Of a stretch of 64,000 bases of DNA, positions 13,701 to 25,900 are shown one piece after another; the first letter of the stretch is position 1, and each line of letters begins with the position of its first letter. Origin of the DNA: Tubiluchus corallicola (taxonomy: Eukaryota > Priapulida > Priapulimorpha > Priapulimorphida > Tubiluchidae); NCBI GenBank assembly GCA_030141605.1, contig JAQGDQ010000339.1, forward strand, positions 188,001-252,000, in the 5' to 3' direction. A program made the translations under genes and the position numbers. The notes beneath the pieces were generated by a model. The model worked only from the letters and a program-made list of their open reading frames with translations, had not been told where the DNA came from and did not search any database.

Positions 13701-13797
13701 CTTTTAGCACGTGGTTAGCATTATTAGACTGAGTTCTTTGACTGCTAGTAGAGGAAGTTGGCGCATCCCAATCCTCTTCCTCGTCCCAGCCACTCAT
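7778..13797 (-). CDS. DDX43: DDX43-type DEAD-box RNA helicase with three KH domains
   Basis: Two exons, 13797-13557 and 10149-7778 (stop TGA 7780-7778), join in phase 1 to give 870 residues. The chosen ATG at 13797 starts MSGWDEEEDWD; an in-frame ATG eight codons upstream (13821) is possible. Three KH domains lie at about 86-153, 184-251 and 273-339, each with its GxxG loop (GRIIGRGG, GRIIGSRG, GKIIGRGG). The helicase core follows: PSPIQ Q-motif (~469), AQTGTGKT (490-497), PTREL (528), DEAD (600-603), SAT (631-633), RGLDV (753), HRVGRTGRAG (777-786). The tail is RGG-rich (~845-860). The core resembles vertebrate DDX43/DDX53, ATP-dependent RNA helicases, but vertebrate DDX43 is known for one KH domain. 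All catalytic motifs are intact. The 3.4-kb intron (10150-13556) shows no further exon. Confidence 0.93.
13080..13300 (-). repeat. Partial copy of a dispersed MITE-like repeat
   Basis: Contains GTGCACACTGGGATGGTGAT with a preceding TTGGTGAAT, the reverse complement of the repeat family found at 25440, 28800, 37440 and 58880. It is truncated and lies in the DDX43 intron. Confidence 0.5.
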
Positions 13798-14155
13798 TGT
13801 GACAATTGTGCGTAATGTCACAGAAAACTAAAACACCGCTTCTCAAAAATAAAAATTAAAACACACAGTGATACATATTAAACCCGTATTTCTATGATAG
13901 TTGACGGTTACTGTAGTCATTGGGCAAGCGGAGTTCTATTTTGACATTCGTTAAGTCAGTAAGACTGCTTCAAGTTATAGATACTTAAGCAGTCAAACAA
14001 ACCGTGTTCACAGCAGAAATAAATGAAACATTTCCAATTTCCACGTTAATTTCGCAAAGACCACGATCTTGATTAGCTCCAAGATTGCAGTGAATTCAAG
14101 ATATGCTAGCGACTCTCATTCAAAAGTGCACCATCTAACTACTTAGGAAACATAA

Positions 14156-14159
14156 TTCA

Positions 14160-14193
<34 letters not shown>

Positions 14194-14345
14194 GATGGCA
14201 GCTAACTAACTAAAAATAATAATTTAATTTGATAAAATTTATTTGATAAATTTACATAGAATATTTAATTTATTGATAGTAATAACAATAATAATATCAA
14301 CAACAACAACAACAACAATAGCAATAACAGTAATACTAATAATAA
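14156..14345. repeat. AAT / AAC trinucleotide microsatellites
   Basis: An (AAT)n tract at about 14158-14190 and mixed AAT/AAC repeats at about 14279-14345, upstream of the DDX43 start. Confidence 0.9.
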
Positions 14346-14439
14346 AATAACGCAGGTTACTTAGAGGGAAATCTGGGGAAGTTAAGATTGTTTTAATGTT
14401 AGCGGAAGACAACGTATGCGACTCGTTTAACTAGTAAAC

Positions 14440-14880
14440 TCACTTTGCAGTAGTGATCATTTCACGCTCCTGGGCTTCCATTTGAAAAACCATTCTCCCA
14501 CCAATGATGTTACACATCGACTGCAGAAAAACAGCACACTGTCAAGTTCCGCCAAAAAGTATACATTTTTCCGAAAGATTTGGAAGTTAAATTTTTTATT
14601 TTTATTTTTGCTAAAATAGTTAATAGGTAAATTTTTAATAGTTAAAATACTCAATAGTTAAATTTTTAACAATTTAACAATGCACTTACACAAAGTCGTT
14701 GCATCACTATTTTCAGATGAGTGGCGGTTACCGCTGAGCTTGAAAATTTCTTTATAATGGCAGTATAAATTAGCTTTATGCTGTACAAAGTTTTTTTTTG
14801 CACATTTCTTTGTTGTAATTTACTAAATATAAGTGATAACAGCAAAATAAATCCTACATGGTAAGTGACTTGGTCTTTTT
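14440..14880. repeat. Dispersed repeat copy (family of 41210-41700 and 45720-46215)
   Basis: Shares GTGATCATTTCACGCT, then CTTCCATTTGAAAAACC-like and GTGATAACAGCAAAATAAA segments, in the same order as the copies inside BMS1 introns. Non-coding; lies between the DDX43 and RING-H2 genes. From about 14880 to 16080 only AT-rich sequence without a supported gene is seen. Confidence 0.55.
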
Positions 14881-16079
14881 ATTTTAAAGTAAAAGCCTTT
14901 CGGCTTATTTCAATGTAAAATTTAGGGAAAATAACACCTTCCACTTGTAAACAACAATTCGCTGGGCACAAGTTTTTTAATAACATGTACCTGAAGAAAT
15001 CCTATCCCGAGCATTAGAAGCATGTACGTCTGAGACTTGGAAGTGTGGAAAATCTTTTGAGCTAACATGCCATAAACAAAGCTGCTGCATATTTTGTCTT
15101 TCAAAGACAATAACCAGTAGCAGTTTTGGAGATGTTGCACACATAGTGTGAATCAATAAAATACCCGAAGAGCGCATAATTGCACACAACTTGTTAATAA
15201 ACAATTTCAAAAGCCAAAAGTACTCACTACATGAGATTTAATGGTTTCGAATTTTCTACATTTTTGTAAATAAATGTGGCAAACAAGAACGGCAGCTTAA
15301 GTAATACTATACAATGAAAAAAATGTATTCAAAATATTAATTTATTATAAATTTATCACAACAGGGTGGAATGAAACAATACATTAATGATGTAAACAAG
15401 GATTATTAATAACCAAAACGAATTTTAACAATAACTCATTTAGCGTTACATAACACTGACTACTTCTGCTGAAAAAAATATTTTGAAAAACAATTAATTG
15501 TTTATTTTCACAAAAACAATAGGTTCAAAAAATGCATTACACTCAGTTCTTTCCAACAGAATAAATAAATATTTTTTTACAAGCAACACAGCAGGATTAT
15601 ACTGTTACAGATAAAAACTTTGAACTGCAACTAAATTTGTATCACACAGACTGAAGTGACAGCCCATATTGTGATATTACATTTCAAACTTCTTAGAATG
15701 CTAAAGGCTAAAAATTAGAGAAAGTGCAAAGAATTCAGTTCAACAATGTACAGTATGGAAACTATGAAAGGAATGAAATAGGTCGCTTTTAGACAATTTA
15801 ACTTTATTAGCAGTAACAATTTAACATTAGTACTTACTAAATGTGCACTTGCAAACCAAAACCATCCACAAGTTGGTACAATTAAACCTACATTATGATG
15901 CCTCAAAGTAGAATGACATGAAAATTCAGTCAAATGTCATTTTTTGTTTTTTATAAAAACAAATGCCAAATATATTGAACTTTTATATTTGAGCATCAGA
16001 TTATCAAGAAAATGTTCAAAAAAGACTAAAAATTTAATCTTACAACCACGTAACCACTTTTCTGGCTAGAAACTAGTAA

Positions 16080-16420
16080 TGCAATCGTAAATACTTGTAT
16101 TTTCAAACTCCAATAATAGCTCGTGGAAGCAGCCATTTTGCTTCAGGTTTTTGCAGTTACCAAGCCGAGATCTTCATCAGGAAGAGCCATCTGCTGGATT
16201 CAAACTTAGCTTCAATGTACTCTTGTAAAATCCATAGCAACCACATTTTCATACGGTTGCTAAGTGTTTTGTAGAAACGCGACAAAAAACAATGGCTAAC
16301 TTTAACAGCGGTTTTCTCAAGGTTATTTTTTCATTGCATAGCCTGCACCTCAACTTCAACGTAGATTATCTCAGCTTTCAAATAACATAGAGCGATGAGC
16401 TTGGTATTAAAATGATCCTC
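16080..16420 (-). repeat. Dispersed repeat (LINE-tail-like family), reverse copy
   Basis: Reverse complement of the sequence at 22780-23150, 38290-38720 and 60545-61160. Shared landmarks are GATTATCTCAGCTT, GCGACAAAAAACAATGGCTAAC and the CTCGTGGAAGCAGCCATTTTG end. Lies just beyond the 3' end of the RING-H2 gene. Confidence 0.65.
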
Positions 16421-16619
16421 ATGAAACAGAGATTCAAGGCATGTGAATAACTAGAAAAGGCTAATTGCTGACTTATTATGGATGATTTTGCTGTACATGC
16501 ACACAATTTGATAAATCAATTTATTAATTGTTCAGTAAATCAAACAAAGATTAAATTCAGTGGGAATGGAATTTGAGGTGATCAAACACTTGTAAAAAAA
16601 GCCTAACTGATCTAATACA

Positions 16620-16958
16620 TCATTGATCAAGATTGACCTCTACTCTGCAGACAGGACATGTGGCATTATTCTGAAAAACAAAAGCAAGGCATTAGTGCAA
16701 AATAGATTTTGGGATTACCATTACCACTGCTTTTTCAAAACTGAGATTTTTTGAGCATAGACGATCGTTTCAACCGTAACAATCATTGTCAATACTATAA
16801 ATCAAGTCAAAATACTATAAGGAATAATTAGTACATTGACGGTACTAAGATACAAAGGCACAAAATGTCATTACAAATCTAAAGAGTAGAATTTAAATTG
16901 TCAAAATAAATGTGGATGTAATAGAAGAATGCAAAAAATAAACAAATAAAATTTACCT

Positions 16959-16996
<38 letters not shown>

Positions 16997-19900
16997 AGAT
17001 TCAGGGATCACAACACAATAAACAATTATTCTAAGTCTACATAATGAAGAACAACAGCAGTAAGTGTTATAAGAATAAAAACACAACTTCTACATATTTG
17101 CACAATTTAAAACAATGTGGTAAACACAATGCGGGAAACCTTTAGCATTCGAAAGCAACACAGAGACTAAATCCACAAGGACCTGATATTACAGAGTCAC
17201 AAGGACATTACTGAACCTGATAAAACAGAGTCAATCTGATTTGAAACACAGAAACGGATATCGTGCGACATGGTGCTACCGATCATAGTTAGGTGTTACG
17301 AATTGGGCAGTGCTTCATAACATACAAAGCCTTTTTATTTTTCTTTTATTTTATTACAAAAACACCAAACAACAATACAACACAGCAAAATACATTATGA
17401 TAACAAGGTATACATAGTTACATTAATTTCATAATAAAATTGACATGGTATGATATCTATATAAATTGTTGCTTGCATTATAGTCAGAAGCATTACTTGT
17501 GTGACTATAATGCAGTTAATGGTGCTAGTGTTAGAGTGCAAAAAAGGGAAGATAAAAAATGATGGAATGATAGTGGAGAATGCAGATGGAAATTAGTAGG
17601 ATTAGGTTAGTGAAATTATGTGAATGAGAATAAATATCAGATTGCTATTAGGACATGGCAAAAATATGTCAACATTTATGAACAGAAGTACGCTATGGGC
17701 CAGTCTGTCGCTTACCGTGATTCTGAACGTGCGTCTCATACTATACAAGCTTAATCTTTAATAAGAATTTAAGAATGAAGTTTTCAAACTTTTTTTTGAA
17801 TCTTGATAACGACAAAATTGACTTTATATTTGCAGGCATTTTGTTCCACATGGTAGGACCAGTAAATGTCTTTTCTGTATACAAGGATTCCCAGAGGCGG
17901 TATATTTTATGTACGAGTTTTTTTTTTGCTTAGGAATAGGTTTCTAAACTTTTAAATAGGATTTGAGCAAATGAGTAAGAGAATTTGCCATTAAATGATA
18001 ATTATTCACATAATTATCTAAAATTTATCAAAAGTTGCTAAATTTACCTTAATCCATTTGTCAATGCAACCCATGTGAAAATTGTGTAAGCAGGGAAGCA
18101 TCCGTAGTTTGTCTTTTCCTTTATACCTGTTGAGTACAATATATTTAATACCAATGATTCTGGCTAATTTCATCGACACTTTAGTCTTAGCTTTTTTCTA
18201 TAACAACCTGTGCGGTTGGATATATTTCACGATCATTGCCGGGTGAAATGTGCTGCCACCTATTAGCAGAAAGTAGAAATGCTATAGAAAAATTATGCTT
18301 GAACATACCTGTCCATACATATATTACAGGTTGAATCTTCTTCGCTCACCCCTGTGCGTTCTTCGTACGAGTGTGTCGGTAAAAGATTGATCTCTTCCCG
18401 GGTCAGTCCTCGCTGCACCACTTCACCTAGTTCCTCAGCTAAATCCCACAGTTGCTAAAATACAAAAACGTGCATTAACGACCGTTCACAACACAACTGA
18501 AAGCCACACAGTTAGTAATTAGACTGAGCGTTAATTAGCTTAATTACCCCACAACAGACCCTGTGCTAGACCGAGAAGACATCGGCGAAATTCATATGTG
18601 AACCTGTGGCTTTTGAATTAAATGGGAAAGAGACGAAATTTAAATTGCAACTCAGTTTAAGAGACGCCACGTTCTTCCCGCCCTGAATTGACCAAAGTCA
18701 TAGATAGTGATATCCAGCCTGGGTGCGACCAGGTGTGCTAACCTCTTCACTGTCGAGTAATTCGTATTGTAATTGGCATTGGGGACTATTATTAAAAAAA
18801 GAATTTGCTACTGCTACAGATATTACTACGGACACTACTACAGATTAACACAACATTTGCTACATCACAGTCAGTTTTGCTGTCAAAACTACCACTGTCA
18901 CCACCACCATAGCTACTGACACTACCTGCTGTCACTGTATGAGTTTGTATTTTTAGTGGTTAGATGGCGCTAGCCGCGTCGAGAGCGGTAAACAATAATC
19001 AATAGATAGTCGAATACATATGTGAACAATGTTTTTAAAATACAAGTAATGAGTACTGTGTTTACAAAATCCATACAAAAACCAAAATGAAGTTAAAATA
19101 GTCACTGCCGCAACTCCCCGTTGACACCATCAACAAGTACCACCATTTAAATCATGTTATTTCAAAAGTAGTTTTATTTTAGGTGGTATAATTCAAACCA
19201 GTTTAAACAAAAGTCACAACACAGCCTTCTGCAGCAAACATTCAGTAATAACAGAAATCTTTTCTGCAAGTTTTGTCCACTTTTTCCGGAAAATATAGGA
19301 ATTTTCCGACTTATATATTAACTTTTTGGTCAACAGAGGACAGCACCACTGTTTATTTTCAGTAGCTTGATTCATGAAGTGTACAGATATTACTGCTACT
19401 GGCATATGTGTCAGTTATTCTCATATTAAGCCTTACTGCACAGTCTTGCCATACAGACCAGCCAGAATCTTGTCATAGAGACGGAAAAGTGTTTAAACTT
19501 TAGAAGCCATTTCTGTGCAAATGTTAAGACTTAAAAGGCAAGAGAATAATAAACAATTCAATAATTTGTTCTCATGCTATAACATGGCTTCACATTAACC
19601 TGGCTTCACATTAGCAAACTATAAAAATTTAATACGTGCGGCATTTAGATTATTAAAATATCCATTTTTTCTTATACTCTGTAGCACTCGTAGCAAAATT
19701 ATGCACAGTCAGACAAAAATAAACTTGGGAAGAAAATATATACCCAACCATAGATACACTAGTCGCCGCTTAATAGATTCACGGTTAATAGACTTAATCG
19801 CTTAATTGACTCAAAAACGCCTGGAACGGGCCGCTTCTATTTAAATGTACACAAAAACTATCGGTAATTGATTCAAATGACTTTGCTTAATTGACTTAAT

Positions 19901-22900
19901 ATTTTTCCTTCACGTAATTAAAATGAGACATTTGTATGTGCCCAAACAGCCTTTCCTACTTTTATTGTATGTGCCCAAACAGCCTTTCCTACTTTTATTA
20001 TATGTGCCCAAACAGCCTTTCCTACTTTTATGTCATCTTTACTTCCCTTTTGTGCATTATGTATGCAGAAACAGTCATGTTAAGTACCATTTTGTTTGTA
20101 AACAGGCACATTTATCATGCGCTAATATGCTAGTGTAGCGGTTTTGCTTTGAATCTGTTACCCGCTCGCCCACTGCACTTAACCTCGTTACCTCTGCACT
20201 TTACACATTGCTGTTATTTTAAAGATTAGTGAAATTGAAGTAGTTGGTTGGGGTGAGCATTCTGTACCAGAAAGTGAATTTGAATCGAATCGGGGACTTT
20301 CGAATTGAGATTGAAAGATTTTACAAACTAGTTTACAAAATACAAGTAAAAATTAGTCTTACAAAGATCGTGCATATTGCTCGATGTTGTTCTGTAGTAA
20401 AACCACTAATGATTTATTTAAAATTGTGTACAGAATCACAGCTAAATCATGCTAATTGTAAGATGTTTCAAATGTTTTAATGATAAAGAACGTATGTGAT
20501 GGAAGTGCAGAATTATTCAAACTTATAGTTTCAGGTTTCGAATTCGAATAAAAAAAAACTTGTTCAAATTGAACTCAAACCTTCGATGCTCACCCCTATT
20601 GGCTGGATGTGAAAGAAAACAGTAGTATTAACTCATTAAATTAATAAAAGATACAAATTTCTGAATATCATTTTGAAACCACTAATTATCAATTAGACAA
20701 TATTCCTATTCATAAAGAAAACGAGTTTTAGTTAAAGTTAAATACAAGTTAAAAAAATTGGAAGAACAAAAATTTAAAAAACTTACATCGTAATTTTCGC
20801 TCGTTAAACTCTCGTTAATATAGTCGCCCCTGATGGAGCTTCTAATTCTCATTCCTCCTCTGCCTCGCGGCCTCCGACGACTTCTCCCGCGGGAATAGTG
20901 CCTAGATGGATTTTCTATGAAGATGTCCAGACCGGATCCTGCAAAAACCAATCAATGACCTAATCATCATTGAAGCAGATTTCATGCCAAGTTCAGACGA
21001 AGATTCGAGAATTTAACCGACATAAACAGCCATTACTGCATTTTTTCAAAATTTCAATGCTATTTTTTTACGTCGAGTCAAAATTCTAAATGGCTGTCCG
21101 TGCACCTTACTTTAACATCACAACGTAACTGTACCAAGAACTTCATCTGTTTGAAAGCCATAAGAAAATGAACATTTTTGGTGAAGTAAAGTAAGTAACT
21201 ACAGCATCCATACTGACATGCATATCAAATACACGCGCCAATGAAAATAGCCTCTACTGTTGTACTGTAATCGCTAATTTTTACATTTAGACTTTCAACT
21301 CAAAATGGGACGACATACTTGGAGCCCCTATGGCAAAGTGGTCTAAAAGTTACACAACGAGTTATCAATGAATGTATAGGATAAGATATCAGTGGATGTA
21401 TAGCGCGAACTATCAATGAATGTATAGGATAAGTTACCAATGAATGTATAGGATAAGTTACCAATGAATGTATAGGATAAGTTATCAAAGAATGTATAGG
21501 ATAAGATATCAGTGGATGTATAGCGCGAACTATCAATGAATGTATAGGATAAGTTACCAATGAATGTATAGGATAAGTTATCAATGGATGTATAGGATAA
21601 GTTACCAATGAATGTATAGGATAAGTTACCAATGAATGTATAGGATAAGTTATCAAAGAATGTATAGGATAAGTTACCAATGAATGTATAGGATGAGTTA
21701 TCAATGAATGTATAGGATGAGTTATCAATGAATGTATAGGATAAGTTACCAATGAATGTATAGGTTAAGTTATCAATGGATGTATAACGCAAGTTATCAA
21801 TGAATGTATAGGATACGTTATCAATGGATTTATAGCATGAGTTATCGATGAATGTATAGCACGAATTACCAATGAATGTATAAGATAAGTTATCAATGGA
21901 TGTATAGGATGAGTTATCAATGAATGTATAGGATAAGTTACCAATGAATGTATAGGTTAAGTTATCAATGGATGTATAACGCAAGTTATCAATGAATGTA
22001 TAGGATACGTTATCAATGGATTTATAGCATGAGTTATCAATGAATGTATAGCACGAATTACCAATGAATGTATAAGATAAGTTACCAATGAATGCATAGC
22101 ACGAATTATCAATGAATGTATAGGATAAGTTATCAATGGATGTATAGGATAAGTTATCAATGGATGTATAGGATAAGTTATCAATGATTGTATAGGATAA
22201 GTTATCAATGGATGTATAGGATAAGTTATCAATGGATATATAGGATAAGTTATTAATGTCAGGACAGCACTGATGAAGGTAATGAGACTCGTAGTACGTG
22301 TTCCTATAAGACCGTTGTCAATTTGTAAATTTGTCGGAAATGGTGCTGACAAACCAAGTTTTTTGCTGGTTTACTGCTGTATTTACTTGCCGTGGGGGGG
22401 GGGCAGATTTCTTTTATTTTAGACTGCCCACTGTCTACAAATAGACGTAATGGGGTTATGATGACGATTATGATGCATTTGCAAATGACCAATTTTCACA
22501 GAATAATTTTTTAACTTAACTATTTGCAAACTACGTAACAAAGACTGCTTAAGTAACAACAGCAAAGTGCAAAACAGTTATAAGGGAGGGACTTTTCTGC
22601 TATTCTTTCACAAATTAAAATTTCAAAAACCAAAAATTGTAGTCATATTTTTACAAAAGCAAAAAAGTGATGTAAACTAGTGATCTGAACAATAGTTAAT
22701 AGGTTATCCCACAGACCAAGTGAATATCTCCAAAATGTACTTAGTTCTCTCTTACTCACTTAGACTACCTCTCCACTAAATGTGCTTGCATAGCCATAAG
22801 TCGGTAGTTAAGCTTTTCTAGTCATTCACATATCCTGAATTTCCATTTCATGAGGATCATTTTGATACCAAGCTCATAGTTATGCTTAAATCCAGTAGAT

Positions 22901-25900
22901 GGATCTTCCTGACGAAGATCTGGGCTTGGCAAAAGAAAAACCCTAAGCAAAAGGACTGCTTCCACGAGTGGGTTATAACATTAGATTTTTGGTATTTTTT
23001 GAACATTTTCTTAATAATTTGATGCTAAAATATAAAAGTCCAATATATTTAGCATTTGTTTTAATAAAAAAAAACAAAAAATTTACATTAAACCAAATTT
23101 TTGGCGCATTCTACTTTGAAGCATTATAACGTAGTTTTTACTATGCCGACTTACAGACGGTTTTGGTTTGCAAACATACAGAACAGCTCAAACTGATAAC
23201 CCAAAATGTAAGTAGTACGATTTTCATCATCTTCATCGAGATTAAATTTAAACAAAGCAATTGTATCATCGTCACACATTTTACCTTCAATTCCAGACAT
23301 TACAACGTTCAGACCGCCAACGTTGATATTGAAACGATCAACGTGACCAAACACTTCCTCATCCTCGTCATCGCCATCATCTGACAAAGGTTCGACAGCG
23401 TAGTTTGAGGCGCATCGTCGACAAGGCGACCCAGCGTCGGTGTGCTAAGAAATGTAATAAAAACTGTGTGATAAAAGACCCAGACAAATCAGATTGGTTG
23501 TTTTTTTCCCACAGAGATCCGCTTTTTGTTATGTAAATTATAATTTCTGTATGCATGTACATGAAAATTAACGCCCAATTTAATATACTTCAATATACCA
23601 ATATATAGATCATGTTTAAAAAAGACCTGAAAAATCTTGGCAAAAATAGCTCAAAAAAATTTTGTGTACTGTGTGTGTTAAAGTCAGCTTTTTACGACAA
23701 AACCAAGTTCAGTTTATAATTTATGAAATATAAGTACGAAATACTTACAAAATAAAATTTGCTTACTTTTCTAAACATTTAACTTCTGGGTTTTAGTTCT
23801 AGTTAGAGTTCTAACACTTAGCTATAAACTGAAATTCAAGATTCTAGTCTAGTCCAGTGTAATGCAAATTCTTGTTGGGCGCTACTTCATCAAGTTTGTG
23901 TCAGTGCAAATAAATGCAGACAAACAAAAACAATTTCAGCATTTTTCAGTTGTAATAGAGTTGGTTTTGTAAAATTTTGATTCGGTATCATTTCGAATGT
24001 TTCATAAATATAGCTTTATTAAAGCCGTATTAATACATAATTTGCTGTATTAAAAGATACAGAGATATAAATATAAATATATATAGATACACCTGATTTT
24101 CAGTTCAATTATTTGCATGATAATTTCTTTTTATGACTGTCAAAGATGATGCTTGTGTCATGAAGTATATTTCAGTGCCATTGTTCTTGTGTCAGATTTT
24201 TGTTCTCAGTTCTTGTTTGATTTTATATTATACACTTATTATTACTGCATATGAATTGTATTAACACGTATTATATATAACAGGTTATAAACATATAAAT
24301 TTAATATCATTTGTAAGAATTAAATTCTAACTACAAGCAGTACTAACACTATTACACTGTAGCACAGCACTAATAAAAATGTTCATCACTAACCAAAGGG
24401 CAGCTGACTCACTGCCCTTTCTTCACAATTTTTTTTTCAAATTATTATTTGTATTATAACTGTATGTGTGCTGCAAGATAAATAAAAAAGATTATTATGT
24501 TATGTAGATTCAACTTAGAAATTGAAAAAAAATTATTTGCTGTATTAAAAGTAGCTCCTAGTAAAAAATTGGACTACATTTTCAGTAAATTTGCCAGATA
24601 TGTTATCAAAATTGAAACCTAAATTTATGAAACATACGAAACCGATACCGAATCAAAATTTTGCAAAACCAACTACTATTAGAACAGAAAAATGCTGAAG
24701 TGAGTAAAATACTTTGTTTTTGTTTGTCTGCATTTATTTGCACTGACACAAACTTGATGAAGTAGCTGGCCAAAAAAAATTTGCATTACATAACAGTTAA
24801 ACTAGACTACAATCTTGAATTTCAGTTTATAGCTAAGTGTTAGAACTGTAACTAAAACCTAGAAGCTAAATGTTTAGGAAAGTAAACAAATTTTATTTTG
24901 TAAGTATTTTGTAGCCTATATTTCATAAATTATAAACTGAACTTGGTTATGTCGTAAAAAGCTGCCTTTAACATACACAGTACACGAAAATTTTTTGAAC
25001 TGTTTTTGCCAAGATTTTTCAGGGCTTTTTTAAACAGTTGTGAAAAGAAAAGGTAAGCCGGATTAAAGCTACCAAAACCTCGTAAAAACACTGTGGAAAC
25101 TTACAGAAATTTTCGGCTACAAAACTTAATAACTTTGGGCTAAAACGAAACCAAACCGAAAGGAAATTATTGTTTTGGTGACACTCTGAAATTGATAATA
25201 CATTAACTCGCAAGCTTTATAACTACCAAGGCCACTAAAAGGTTGGTAAATCGTCAAATTGTTAGTCTACAAAATAGTCTTAGAAAATCCTTCAAATTGG
25301 ACTTCCATATTGTTACTACACATAATAGTTAACTTTATTAACTATTTAACTATTACACATATTTAACTTTACTACACATAATAGTTAGCAGCAGAATTAT
25401 TTGCAAACTAATTTTGAAGAGGAAGAATAGGGAATTTTAAAGTACATCTCACAAAATTTTCCACACAAACTTGTATTACGTAGCATTATGAATACCTGCT
25501 TAAAAGACTTATGTAACTAGAAAAAAATCCTTAATAATTTAAAATGTTCGCACTACCTGGTAAAATGTCACTGACCCACCTTCCCAGTGTGCACCACTGA
25601 CTCACCAAAAAACCTATTATTTATCTTACTGACAATATAAAGTAATTTAAGCTTTAGCTTAATTAGCCAAGAGTGTGTTACGGATGTTCTGATTATTTTT
25701 TCAAACGTTAGGCAACGTTATCTAAACTTGTCTCAAACAATTTACAATCAAAATGGTTGTGCCTAATGGTCGTCTTGGGAGCTTATTAAGTTCACCTTAT
25801 ATCGCTTTGTTGCTAATGCAAGCTGTCTTTGCAATAAGACATTATGCAAAATTTCAAGACAGTTTTTTAAACTTTATGCAAGTAAAGGGTTTTCTTGTGC

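Noticed and set aside
21300-22352. Repetitive proteins (YPIHSLIT / YTFIDNLS repeats) on the minus strand
   Set aside because: Produced by the 24-bp satellite, which lies in an intron of a well-supported gene; no start context or splice support.
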